The position numbers and the translations under genes were made by a program. From assembly GCA_963920575.1 (NCBI GenBank), contig OY986965.1, forward strand, positions 23,244,829 through 23,308,828: DNA of 64,000 bases. Direction: 5' to 3'. The notes beneath the pieces are model-generated. The model ran no database searches, was not told the origin of the DNA, and saw nothing but the letters and a program-made list of their open reading frames with translations. This DNA comes from Narthecium ossifragum. Its lineage: Eukaryota > Streptophyta > Magnoliopsida > Dioscoreales > Nartheciaceae. Below are positions 43,095 to 54,337 of this stretch, one piece after another; positions within the stretch are counted from its first letter, which is position 1; the number at the start of each line of letters is the position of its first letter.

Positions 43095-45210
43095 ATAGTG
43101 GTGGGAGCGGATCAGGGGCTGGACCGGATCACTCCAGAGGTGAGGCGGCCGACGAGGGCGTGTGTTTGCCCTCCCAGAGCCTGAGCAGCCAGACACGGTG
43201 CAGCTGTACCAGCCGCCACAGCAGTACCAGGAGGGCACGGCAGAGCCATCCGTACTCAGAGGTATCTTTAAGCTTTCTAGTTCTTTAGTAGATATGCTGA
43301 TAGATTCCGGAGCGTCTCATTCCTATATTGCTAGCATGTGTGTGGCATCGCTAGGATTAGAGACGGGTTGGGTAGAGATGGCATAGTCAGTGGACTCCCT
43401 GATCGGTGGGCCAGTCAGGGTAGATCGGATCTGCTGATCGTGTTCGTTGGAGGCCTCCGTGTCTGTCTAGACCTGCGGGTGCTAGACATGACAGGCTTTG
43501 ACTTGATACTCGGTATGTACTAGTTAGCAGCATACCAAGCCGTTATCAACTGTGTTCGTCGAAGGGTTGTCGCTTGGACACCCGAAGGAACACGGTTTGT
43601 GTTGTTGGGGGATCGGTTCTCAGCCGATTCCTTTGTGTGTGGTGTGGGAAGGCGTGGCGGCGATCTTCCAGCCTTGCTAGCCAGTCTATCCCTGTTTGGT
43701 TCTGAGGGAGTGCAGCAGAGCAGTTTTCCCAGGATCGTGTGCGACTTTGCAGACGTGTTTCCCGAGGTGTTGATGGGGCTTCCACCGTCCAGAGTGGTCG
43801 ATTTTGAGATCGACCTCGTACGAGGTACCGCACCGATCTCTCTCCCAGCTTTCAGGATGGCACTAGCAGAGCAAAGCGAGTTGAGGACTTAGTTGAACGA
43901 GCTGACCAGCAGAGGGTTCATCCGTCCCAGCATGCCTTCCTGGGGACGATAGTGTTGTTCGCAAAGAAGAAGGATGGTACCCTTCAACTTTCCATAGATT
44001 ACAGGCGGCTCAAAAGGGTGACGGTGAAGAACAGGTATCGGATGCTGTGAATCGATGACTTGTTCGACCAGTTGCGAGGATCATCAATCTTTTCGAAGAT
44101 CAACCTCCGCACAGGCTACCACCAGTTGAGGGTTCGGGATTGCGACATCCCGAAGACGGCTTTTCGGACTCGGTACGGCTTGTACAAGTTAGTAGTGATG
44201 CCGTTTGGACTGACGAACGCACCAGCAGCGTTGATGGATCTGATGTAGAGGATCTTCCGGCCGTTTCTAGACCAGTTTATGGTGGTGTTCGTCGACGTCA
44301 TCCTGATCTACTCTCGGTCAGAGGAGGAGCACAGGCGATACTTGGTGACTGTGTTGCAGCTACTTCGGGAGCATCGGCTATATGCCAAGGCTTCCAAGTG
44401 CGAGTTCTGGCTTGCACAGGTGGGATTCCTTGGGCACGTGGTGTCGCCGGCAAGGATCTCAATTGACACGGCTAAGGTCGAGGCAGTGGTACAGTGGCAG
44501 AGACCGAGGACAGTGTTCGAGGTCTGCACTTTCCTAGGCCTGGCAGGATACTACAGACAGTTCATGCAGGACTTCTCCAGAGTTGCCGGACCGATGACCA
44601 GACTGAAACAGAAGGCCATCCCGTTCGTGTGGGATGATGCTTATGAGCAAGCCTTTGTGGAGCTGAGGACGAGGTTGACCAGTGCGCCGGTGCTGATCGT
44701 CCCCGAGCGAGGCATGGGTTACAGTGTCTACTGCGACGCCAGTGATGAGGGTTTGGGGTGTGTTCTCATGCATGAGGGACACGTGGTTGTCTATGGTTCT
44801 CGTCAGCTGAAGAACCATGAGAGGAACTACCCGACCCATGACTTGGATCTAGCAACAGTGGTCTTCGCCCTGAAGACCTGCAGGCATTACCTCTATGGCA
44901 AGAAGTTCTCTGTCTTCTCGGACCATAAGAGTTTGAGGCACATTTACAACCAACGTGACCTCAACCTGAGGCAGCGACGCTGGATGGAGCTATTGGAGGA
45001 CTACGACTTCGAGTTGCATTACCATCCTGGTAAGACAGACGTCGTAGCGGACGCATTGAGCAGACAGGCGAGAGACACTAGAGCAACGGTGCAGGGTTAT
45101 CAGTGCGGCAATGGCAGGCATTAGAGATAGTGGGCCAGTTGGAGGTTGAGTTCGAGGATCAGGGTTCCAGTAGTTTCCTCTACACAGTGCATAGTATGCC
45201 AGCAGTTTAG
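43095..45210 (+). pseudogene. Tekay-like protease, reverse transcriptase and RNase H (element F)
   Basis: Chromovirus pol. Protease: VDMLIDSGASHSYIASMCVA (D-S-G-A triad intact). Then PRIVCDFADVFPEVLMGLPP and, across several frameshifts (43800-44060), the fingers. [20 protein letters not shown] has Asp to Asn in motif [21 protein letters not shown] and then VFVDVILIYS, where the YVDD box has its second Asp replaced by Val. From 44279 a clean 281-codon frame covers the thumb, FLGLAGYYRQFMQDFSRVAG, RNase H YCDASDEGLGCVLM, FSDHKSLRHIY and DFELHYHPGKTDVVADALSR. It stops short of integrase and joins LTR sequence at about 45210. Confidence 0.88.
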
Positions 45211-46416
45211 CAGTCCTAACGAATGAGACCCTCTTCTTTGATTCTCTTTTCAAATCCGCTTTCTTGAGTTGAGATCCGGCTTGATTTGGAGGAGATTGAG
45301 GATGATTCAAGGCTTAGCAGCTGGGATTGAAGCTGCTCTAGTCTAGGTAGGGATCCTATCTACTTGCTTTTCCGGATTTGTGACTTTTAAGCTTGGATGT
45401 GAATTTTTTTACGTAGATCTGATTATGTACTTGTTTGTTTTCAATGAAAGCATCGGTTTTGGGCTCGTGGTCCTTCGTACTACCAGATGCCAATATTTTG
45501 TGGGATTTGATGGAGTTTTCCGACGGTATCTCACGCGACGGTCTGCCAGTGAATCCATTCGGATCGATTTTTCTTAAGGAAACATCGAACATTTGTGGGA
45601 CGTCATACCCAGCCCGTGCAGGATCTATCTCATGGTGGAGAAGATCGATCTTTTCTTGGCTGGCATAGGCGGGGTCCCGGGTCACGAGGAAGATCGATCC
45701 TTCTGGTGGAGAAGATCGATCCTTTTGGCTTGACCGGGACGAGACCTCCCAAGCACTAAGCAGATCGATCTTCTCTGTTGGGGAGATCGATCTCCTTGGT
45801 GGCTGAGAGGCATTTTCAATGGTTTTTGCCCGTGGGGCTTCGCATATGCGCTTTTCTTTACCGCTTTATAACTTGTACATATTCTTGAGCATGTTAGCCC
45901 CATAATGAGGGGTAATGGTGAACCGGGAGAGTGACTACTCCCGAGATGTGTGGTTAGCACGTTGTACTATTAGACCTATTTGCGGGGTATGCTTTCCGTA
46001 ACATGCTGTCTTTTTGTGGACTGGCTGCAGTTAGTGGGGTTACCACTGCAGCAGTCTCTTCCCCTGTACTTATTGTTCACCAACCCGGGTTGGCAGGGTG
46101 CAGAGCCCATACCATGTTTTTTTATCGTCACATATGTTGCATGCTTATTTGTTTTCCTGCGTGTGTTCATAGCATGCATCTGGTTGTGCATTAGCTGCAT
46201 ACGGATAGGGCGTGGGCGATCTGTAGTATCGCCATCCCGTGGGCTTGGAAGCTCGGATTAGCCTTAGGACCGAGGCTGGGTAGCTTGGTCCAGGTTTGAA
46301 TGGTGGTGTTCAGTCGTTTTAGATGATAGGCCTAGATGACTTGAACATCAGTTGATCGATGATTTAGAGGTCGTGTCAGCCTCGAGCCTAGTTTCGGGGT
46401 GTAGCAGGTGTCGTCG
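45211..46416 (+). repeat. Tekay-like LTR of element F, first part
   Basis: Begins abruptly at sequence equivalent to 40838 in the E2 LTR (just downstream of its TATA box), so U3 is missing. It has a GATCGATC cluster at 45560-45800. Split by G at the CGTCG duplication; the rest is at 52051-52669. Confidence 0.8.
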
Positions 46417-47310
46417 TGTGAGGACCTAGGTGTAAATTCTGCACTGTTAGGGGGGATTTAGCAAAAAGCCACCTACTTATATTTAAGGATTAATTACCGA
46501 TTAGTCTCGTTGGGAGACTAATTTTATCGTATAGTCTTGATTATAAGACATTAATCCGTTTAGTCCTATTTCATTAGTTATGATATATTATTACGGACTA
46601 AAATACCCCTTCGTAATGGATATACTACTCCTCCTACCCCGTCGACGAGCCCCTCGCCCAGCGCCTCCTCCTCCGCGGCTGCGAGCCCCTCCCCCGCCGC
46701 CGCTGCCGCCCCCCCTCCCCTCCCGACTTCCCCTCCCCCGCCCCTCTCCCCTCCTCCCTCTGGTCCGCCTACTCCTGCAAGTAACTACCATCGGGGCGAG
46801 GAGCGGTAGTCAGTGTGGAGATGGACGGAGCTATAGTTGGAGACGGAGCTGGTTTTGTAGAATGGTTGTCGCAGGTTGAGGTGGAGCAAGCTATGGTAGA
46901 GCAAGCGGAGCTCAGGGGAGATGGTGTCGGCTCGAATCTCGACGACCTCGACGGCTCGCCGGCTCGCCTCTCTCTTCCACGCTGGAGGTCTCTCGCCCGA
47001 CGCTTCAACGCCGCCCATCTCTCTCTCCTACCTCGTCGGTCTCTCGCCCGACGCTTCAACGCCGCTTCAACGCCGCGGAACCTATTTCCCCACCTTCCTC
47101 TGAATGCGGGAACCCATCTCCCCACTGCCGGAACCCATCTCCCCACCTCACGTCGGAACTCGTCTCCCTACTGCCGGAACCCATCTCCCCACCTCACGCC
47201 GGAACCCATCTCCCCACCTTGAGCGCGAAGTCAGTGGGTGTCGGAGCGGCGGTGGGGTGGGGGGAGGGACGGTGGAGGAGGATGTATGAGAATGAGAATT
47301 TGGATTTTTT

Positions 47311-47500
47311 TGATGACGTCAGCATAAATTGTTGGTGAATTTTGACTTTTGATGACGTCAGCACAAATTGGTGATGAATTTGGACTTTTGATGACGTCAT
47401 CACAAATTGTTGATGACCTTTTTTGATCACGTCAGCACAAATTCTCGATGAATTTTGACTTCTCGATGAATTTTGACTTTTTTGATCACGTCAGGCAAAT
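47311..47500. repeat. Tandem repeats with TGACGTCA palindromes
   Basis: Five units of about 35-50 bp share gatgacgtcagcacaaatt. TGACGTCA is at 47314-47321, 47353-47360 and 47392-47399, and TCACGTCA at 47427-47434 and 47486-47493. TGACGTCA is the palindromic core bound by bZIP (CRE/TGA-type) factors. Function inferred only. Confidence 0.7.
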
Positions 47501-47804
47501 TTATCCAAAAACTAGTCAAAATAATAAATAAAAAAGTCAAAATCGAGTAGATTCATCTCATTCATACCTCATTCGTACCAGACAAACCAAACGTAAGAAT
47601 TAACAGATTCAGCTCATTTCATACAGACCAACCAAACAACAGAACCAAAATCCACAGAATCACCAGATTCAGATCATTCCTCATTCATCTCATTCAACTC
47701 ATTCCTCATTCAGCTCATTCATCAGATTCAGGGTTGCCAAACGGGCCCTGTGACGATCACGAAGCGACAATACTGGCTTCCTATAACGACGACGACGACG
47801 AATT

Positions 47805-48725
47805 GTGGAAAGTAACTACCACAAAAAATTGTGTAAAGTAACTACCACAATCGTGGAAAGTAACTACCATCAAAATTGTGAAAAGTAACTACCACGAGCA
47901 TTGTGGAAAGTAACTACCACCAAAATTGTGGAAAGTAACTACCAAAATTGTGGAAATTAACTACCACAAAAATTGTGGAAAGTAACTGCCAAAATTGTGG
48001 AAAGTAACTACCAAAATTATGGAAAGTAACTACCAAAATTATGGGAAGTAACTCCCAGCATTGTGGAAAGTAACTACCAAAATTATGAAAAGTAACTCCC
48101 AGCATTGTGGAAAGTAACTACCAAAATTATGGAAAGTAAGTACCATCAAAATTATGGAATGTAACTACCAAAATTATTTGGAAAGTAACTACCAAAATTA
48201 TGAAAAGTAACTACCAAAATTTTGGAAAGTAACTACCAAAATTATGAAAAGTAACTCCCAACATTGTCGAAAGTAATTAACAAAATTATGGAAAGTACCT
48301 ACCACCAAAATTATGGAAAGTACCTACCACCAAAATTATGGAATGTAATTACCAAAATTATGAAAAGTAACTACCAAAATTATGGAAAGTAACTACCAGC
48401 ATTGTGGAAAGTAACTACCAAAATTATGGAAAGTAAGTATCAGCAAAATTGTGGAAAGTAACTACCAAAATTATGAAAAGTAACTACCAAAATTTTGGAA
48501 AGTAACTACCAACATTGTGGAAAGTAACTACCAAAATTTTGGAAAGTAACTACCAACATTGTCGAAAGTAACTACCAAAATTTTGAAAAGTAACTACCAC
48601 CAAAATTGTGAAAAGTAACTACCACCAGCATCATTGCGGAAAGTAACCACCACCAACATCATTGTGGAAAGTAACTACCACCAACATTATGAAAAGTAAC
48701 TACCAAAATTGTGAAAAGTAACCAC
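47805..48725. repeat. Minisatellite, unit about 22-30 bp
   Basis: More than thirty irregular copies of gtggaaagtaactaccaaaatt, with variants cca/ccagca/ccaccaaaa and attgtgg/attatgg. A single unit-like string, aagtaactaccatc, also lies at about 46788, 1 kb to the left. Confidence 0.92.
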
Positions 48726-48764
48726 CAATAATAATAAAAATATAAATATACACCATCGCCATTA

Positions 48765-48765
<1 letters not shown>

Positions 48766-48857
<92 letters not shown>
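48766..48857. repeat. AAT microsatellite
   Basis: About thirty uninterrupted AAT/ATA triplets, directly after the minisatellite. Confidence 0.95.
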
Positions 48858-48858
<1 letters not shown>

Positions 48859-49152
48859 GCCGACAATAGACAGCACATGTAGTGCTGCATGTTATTTTGA
48901 TGTTTCCCATGCATGTATGAGAACATGAACTAAAAACTGTTCTTCCAGACCAAACATATTTGTGGAATCGCAGCATTAGGTCTGTAAAAAGAGGCTATTT
49001 TCAAATGATTGCAACTTAATGGAGTTTGTTCATACGTATCCTGCTCTACTGTGTAGGCTAAACAATGAAATCTATTCTTTTGAAAGATAAAGATAAGAAC
49101 GAATTATGATGCAGACAATTAACTTGTATCTACGTAAATAGAAAAACAGCTT

Positions 49153-49389
49153 TTATGTAGCCGTCGTATGCTTGCCCTTGTTGTCGCTGTCAGATGAAAG
49201 CCACTCAAGTGAACCATGAAAAGTAGGTGGATATCTTAGCTCACTAAAAACTGCGGAGCATCGTACCGCCGCTCCCTTCACGAGGTGCTTCACCTGATCC
49301 ACACTTGTCTCGTTACACCGCTTTGTAACGGGTGCCCGGCAACGACTCTTCTCTAGCTTAGGGTTACCGGTCTCCTCCGACGAAATCCC
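49153..49389 (-). pseudogene. Open frame with protein-like composition, possible captured gene exon
   Basis: A 78-codon minus-strand frame without an ATG, opened by TGA at 49390-49392 and ending in TAA. It reads EETGNPKLEKSRCRAPVTKR, then NETSVDQVKHLVKGAAVRCS, then AVFSELRYPPTFHGSLEWLS and SDSDNKGKHTTAT. Balanced composition, Cys/Trp/His residues and a polar C-terminus look like the last exon of a real gene. I do not recognise the family. It lies within G, so capture by the retroelement is likely. Confidence 0.4.
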
Positions 49390-49549
49390 TCACCAGTTGG
49401 TGGTAGTTAAGATACTAATATAAATATAATAAGGTTACTTTAGTCCAATAAATATTTACAGACCTAATGATAAATTGATATCTTATAAAAAATTTATTGA
49501 TAATTCTCCCTATATTTAAACCTAAGCTAAACCGATCAGTGACCTAATT

Positions 49550-51300
49550 TTTTTTTGTTTCCCTTCGCTGCGTTCTTCCCCAGCCGTCGTTCGCGAGGGA
49601 GAGATCGGAGGGGATCGACACTATAGCGAGCAGTGCCGCCGACGGGGAGGATCTTCACCGGCTGGAGGTTAGAAACCTCCTCACTATTCCTTTCTTCCTC
49701 ACCGCGTCCTTCTCCGACGGGTTCCTCTTGATCGTTGGGTTTGGGTTTTCTTTTGTTGTTGTTGCGTTTGATCTTGTTTAGATCAGTTGGGATTTTCTTG
49801 AAGTCTATTGTTTCTTCTCTTGATCATGGCCAGTTCCGACCGATAGGATCAGATGGATTTCGATTTAGATGTTGGGTTCTCAAAATCGGAACAAGTAAAC
49901 TAGTGCACGTATGGTGTTCGATAATATGCATTGTGTGATTTCTTCTCTGTTAGATTATGTCGATTGCTCTTAGTTCAGCAACAGTAGTGAACTAATGATT
50001 TTGGTTGGATTTCGCCGAGCTTTTCCTCTGTCTCTATTTTTCTTCTCTGTCTCGTTGTTCCTTATTGCTACGATGTGGTTTAATGGTCATTGTTGGGTTG
50101 TTCGTGAGCTTCTCTTCCTCCCTCTTCCATTGAGCTTCATGGTATTGTTTGTGCAATAGCTACTATAGGTTCTGCCGAGTTCCTCTTCCTCCCCCTGAGA
50201 TTTGGATTTCTTAGCTAATACCAGTATGCATGCCTCTCTTCTGGGCATCAGGACATGTGCCCCAAGATCAGAGCAGGTGCTTGATAAAATGCTAACAAGA
50301 AGTTGCCTTCCTTTTTCCACCTTTGGTTTTAAGCACAATATTCATATATTCTTTACATTCTCAATTAAATGAACTGCTAATTGCACGTGATCGATAATGT
50401 TGGTCTCTCGCTCCTACTGTGCTTTATAGAGATGGAAATTGTGTAAGACACTTTGCTATCTTGTGTTTTCCACATACTACTGTCTTTCCAACTACGTTCC
50501 TTTATGGTGTAAATGTTATATGACAGCCTTGAATATAACATCATGAAATCTAAGATATCTCCCAGATCTGGTTTTACATTTATAGCCTACCTCCTGCCGT
50601 TGGAAATTTTATGGGAGAAAGGTGCTAGTTTGATTGATAATGAGAGAGAGTGTTGGGGTTGGAGAAGTTGCTAGCTTGCTGCTATGTTTGGAGCATATAG
50701 AGCTCCAAACTAGTAATTTCTTTTGGGTGATATATTCATGAGTATTGGTGTGGGCATTCTTGAAACAGATCCGTGAAAGCCGGGACAAACTGTGGTGCTT
50801 GGACCTTGGAGTACTTTAGCTTGTTCTCTGCTATTGAGGTAGGTGGACTATCCAAACTGCATACTTGAAACTAGCTATTGTTGTGCAACGAATGTGATGT
50901 AGAATTGCCTATTAGTGTGTAGGTGAACTACACAAGATACTTGATTAGTTATAACTATTGTTTGGTTGGATTATTGGTAAAAGTATATGGCTACCTGTGA
51001 TATTGCAAGTTGTGAATATGTATTGGTTATACTTTTATACTGCATTACTGCTACGTCTCTTTTACTTGATTATGCTTATTCGTTATGGTTGTCATGTCAT
51101 GCTTGTGTTCCATGCCTTGTGGTATGCATACTTAATCATGAGTCTAGACCGGGGGTCGAGTCTAGAAACTTGTGATCGGGGCTACGGGTGGACATGGTCC
51201 CCGTGATCGATCGGGGTTTTGGGAGAATGATTCTGAAATGCAATTTGGATGAGAGAAGTAAATGATTATCGTTTGAGGATTGATTGATTCCTGGAATCTT
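49550..51300 (+). other. Gene-leader-like, non-coding part of G
   Basis: A GC-rich segment (about 49560-49680) with gagggagagatcgg and ctggag|gttag looks like a 5' UTR exon followed by a T-rich intron. No coding exon follows that I can support. Confidence 0.3.
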
Positions 51301-51349
51301 AGTCTTAGTGGCTATTGGGAGGTAGTCTAATGTCTGCTGGTCGACGCCA

Positions 51350-51451
51350 GTCTAGCTGTGCCCACAGTTGGCAGGGTAATGTCCCGGACTGTGGTGGAGA
51401 GTGAGCTGTGCCCACAGTTGGCAGGGTAGTTGCCCGAACCGTGGTGGAGAG
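51350..51451 (+). repeat. Tandem duplication in the right part of G
   Basis: Two copies of about 50 bp starting agctgtgcccacagttggca and ending gtggtggagag, 51353-51401 and 51404-51452 approximately. It resembles in style the internal duplications of the D LTR. Confidence 0.8.
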
Positions 51452-52050
51452 CGATATGTCGATTGCGAGGTTGGGCTTAGGTTGTGACTTCCCTTGAGCT
51501 AAGACTTAGGCGCCAGTCTACATTGTATATTCATGCTGGTTGTTAGTTAGTTTTCTTGTGTGTCGTTAGTTAGTCTTCTACTGAGCTTTTGCTCACCCCT
51601 ACTCGGGTTGCGTTTGCAGATCCACTCTCTTTTGCAGGACCATCAGGTGATGACGCCCGAGTTTGAGGTCGTTGGAGGATTCAGCAGGGATTTTAATTTA
51701 TCATTTCCATTCAATTCATTTGAAGATTGTATTGATGTTGGGATTATTGGGATTAATTAGTAATTTGATTCATGGATTCAGATTGTGAGATTTGTAATTA
51801 ATCATTTGAGTTGAGTATTCGGATTCAATTGAATTATATAACTGAAATCAGAGGTTGGTAATAATTGTTGGATGGTTCTTGAAGTATGTAGTGCATATGA
51901 AATTGAGTATTTGTAGTGATGAGCATAGTGAATTTGGAATGGTTTGAATTGTGATGATTGCGAACAGGTTGATTATACTGTATTAATATAGAGCAGGGTT
52001 TTCTCGCGTCCCGTGGTCGGGATTAGTATATCCCGGGTCGGGGCGTGACA

Positions 52051-52669
52051 CGTCGTCTCATCGTTGGGCAGAGGGTGTGCCTGCCAAGCAGTGTCTTCTT
52101 CCTGATGTACTAGGTGTTTTCGAGATAGGCCCAATTCGTTAGGGTGATCATGGTTGGATACCTAGAAACACCGGTAGGGTTATGGGACCCCTGTGTACAT
52201 CCAGACTTTGCTAGAGGGTGACACTGTTGTGTTTCCCTCTTTCTTCTGTGAGTCGTAGTGTAGTTTTCCTTTTGAGCTTAGTTGCTCATTCCTACCCGGG
52301 CTGCGTTTTGCAGGTGAATGCGTTAGCTCCTCTTTGGTGGCCCTTACCGGCCAGTTAGTTGGCGGTGCGGCGGCGCCTGGCGGAGTTTGAGTAGTGGTGA
52401 TCTTTCTGCTTTCAGAACCCTTGTATAGTTAGCCTCATACGGGAGTGTATAAATGTTTGTACCTGATTTTCCCTCCTTGAGGTTTTATACATTGTGCTTT
52501 GGATCTTATAATCTTTCAGTTTGAGGTTTCTGTTAATTTTAGAATTGTTAATTGAGGGTGTTTAATGAATTGTTTAGGGAGACCAATAGGTTAGAGGGAA
52601 CCTTCACCATAATTTCCGCAGTCAATTAGATTTCGGTTCATGTCCCCGGCCCGGTTGGGCTTTTGCGGG
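52051..52669 (+). repeat. Tekay-like LTR of element F, second part
   Basis: Continues 46416 after the CGTCG duplication and matches the E2 LTR at 42160-42750. It ends at cttttgcggg, just short of the GGGGCGTGACA terminus, where element H begins. Confidence 0.8.
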
Positions 52670-52872
52670 TGATAAGACGTGAAAAGTGCACAAATCACCC
52701 TTTTAACTGGGTCTCGTTAGTCTCCGAGCAATGCTATTTTGATTGTCTTCTCTCCATTTCAGGTACTAGGACCCTCAGCGTAGATTAGATCAAATTTAGT
52801 TCTAAAACTGTATCTGCGAAGTCAAATAAAGACCCACAGCGTAGATTAGATCAAGTTTAGTTTTAAGACGAA
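52670..52872 (+). repeat. Fragment H: start of an element C-type LTR
   Basis: TGATAAGACGTGAAAAGTGC matches the starts at 16322 and 27645. It contains a duplicated segment (ag.gtagattagatcaa.tttagtt twice). Cut after about 200 bp by element I. Confidence 0.75.
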
Positions 52873-54298
52873 TGACGTGCTGTCGCAGGCACTCAAAAAT
52901 AAATTCAATACTCTTCAAAATAAATGTAGTAGTGCGAGTACGAGTCGATCCCACGAGTAGTGTTTAGCCTAGTTTTGTGCTAAGTGAACAAAGATAGGGG
53001 GGTTTTTAAACATGAGGAAAACAATAAAGAAATAATCTAAAACGAAGAAACGAGTTAAATCAAGAGAACAAACCTTGGTCTGAGTCAACATCCACCATCG
53101 GAATCCAACAACTGATCATAGATGCAAGTATCAATCAATTCATACCATGAATATTCACCGTTCGAATGAAATTCGAATCTCTCCTCAATCTTAGTTAATT
53201 AAAAACAAGCGATCTAATCAACCCTAACTACTAAACAACCTAAGACAAGCGCTGTAGATTTAATCTAGTAGCAGCATTAAGAATAGGGAGATCGATGAAG
53301 CTAAACAACACAAGCACAAGCGGTTGCATTTAATCTAGTAAAATATTCTTCCTAAGACCTAACAATCTCTGAAACGTAGTAGATTATTAAACCCTAGTTG
53401 CTTCGCAGATTAGAGGGATCAAACAATTCCGGATTTGATATCCAACCTAGCAGTAGATCGCAATGAATAATAAACTAGTAGCGTTCCTAGCAATTAGACA
53501 AGACAATCATGAATATTTAATAACAGAAGAACATTCAATACTCATCTATAAACTGAACAATAAAAATAAATTAGATATCACAGTTTCATTGATTCCGAGG
53601 TTTCAGTCTCCTCGACCAAGGATCAAGATTTAGCCACGCAGGGCCATCGAGAACAATCCTCCAAAAGATTCCAATAAACAAGATAAAACCTAGAAAAAAT
53701 ATAGAGGAGAAAGAGCAGCCAAAAGTGTCCAAGAATCCCCCCTCAAACCCTAGAAAGAGTCTTATTTATAGCCCCAAAGTCTCTCCATCAACGGATTAGA
53801 TCTAAATCGTTGATTTAATTCACTGGGAAAGTCCGATCGATCGGACCCCATAGGAGGGATGTAGGGATCGATCGGACCATGTTCAGCCGAAAAATATATG
53901 TTCTGTCACGTTTCTGCATAGTCCGATCGATCGGACTCTGGGTGTCGGCTCGATCGGACGTTCCAGCATATTACTGTTCTGCCATCCAGACTGCGCCATT
54001 GGTACTAAAATTGCCGTAACTTCCTCTAGGAAACTCGGAATCACGAACCGTAAAATTCTACAGAATCTAGACTTCAAGAGCTTTCCAACCATATATGGCA
54101 CATCATCTGGGTCTTCATGACCAGGTACAGATTAATCTTTAAAGTTGATCCATGCACTCTTTTCAGCTTCTTTTTGACTTAAGGACTTCAATTGCATCCT
54201 AAATCAAAATATAAGAATAATGAGTGTATTTAGGAACTAAAAAAACATAGGAGACTAAGTATTAAGGGATAAAAACATAACATTATGCATCATCATCA
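52873..54298 (-). repeat. 3' LTR of element I
   Basis: TGACGTGCTGTCGC to CATCATCATCA. It matches 57351 onward but lacks about 115 bp between two TCCGATCGATCGGA-type palindromes. Palindromes are at 53832-53845 and 53932-53945; TATA is the complement of about 53763-53770. Confidence 0.88.
53825..53965 (-). promoter_or_regulatory. TCCGATCGATCGGA palindromes (element I 3' LTR)
   Basis: Perfect 14-bp palindromes at 53832-53845 and 53932-53945, with partial ones between. On the minus strand they lie upstream of GGCTATAAATAAG and CTAGGGTTTGAGGGG. Confidence 0.6.
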
Positions 54299-54337
54299 AA
54301 TTCCCCCACACTTAGCTTTTGCTCGTCCTCGGGCAAA
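54299..54337 (-). other. Polypurine tract and adjacent hairpin (element I)
   Basis: The minus strand reads AGTGTGGGGGAATT directly before the 3' LTR, preceded by TTTGCCCGAGGACGAGCAAA (54318-54337), a near-perfect hairpin of eight base pairs. Element C has the same arrangement (27608-27628). Confidence 0.7.

Larger units (their letters stand above)
46417..52050 (+). mobile_element. Element G: 5.6 kb single-LTR-like insertion
   Basis: Begins TGTGAGGACC and ends GGGGCGTGACA, the ends of Tekay-type LTRs, and is flanked by CGTCG (46412-46416 and 52051-52055). I see no second LTR, PBS, PPT, gag or pol, so it is either one very long solo LTR or an LTR carrying foreign inserts. Content: GC-rich gene-like segment (46620-47290), TGACGTCA repeats, a minisatellite, an AAT microsatellite, an ORF on the minus strand (49153-49389), a 5'-UTR-like GC-rich segment (49550-49740) and a tandem repeat near the right end. 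Confidence 0.75.

Noticed and set aside
46580..47222. Proline- and arginine-rich ORFs in the GC-rich part of element G.
   Set aside because: Several frames are open at once because of GC-rich tandem repeats (cggaacccatctccccac). No domain is recognisable.
47914..48105. Repeated FHNFGSYFPQFW peptide.
   Set aside because: It is only the translation of the minisatellite.
47805..48725. CRISPR-like regular repeat array.
   Set aside because: Units are contiguous, variable in length and have no unique spacers; this is a eukaryotic minisatellite.
48659..48976. ORF with a long poly-leucine tract.
   Set aside because: It is the translation of the AAT microsatellite on the minus strand.
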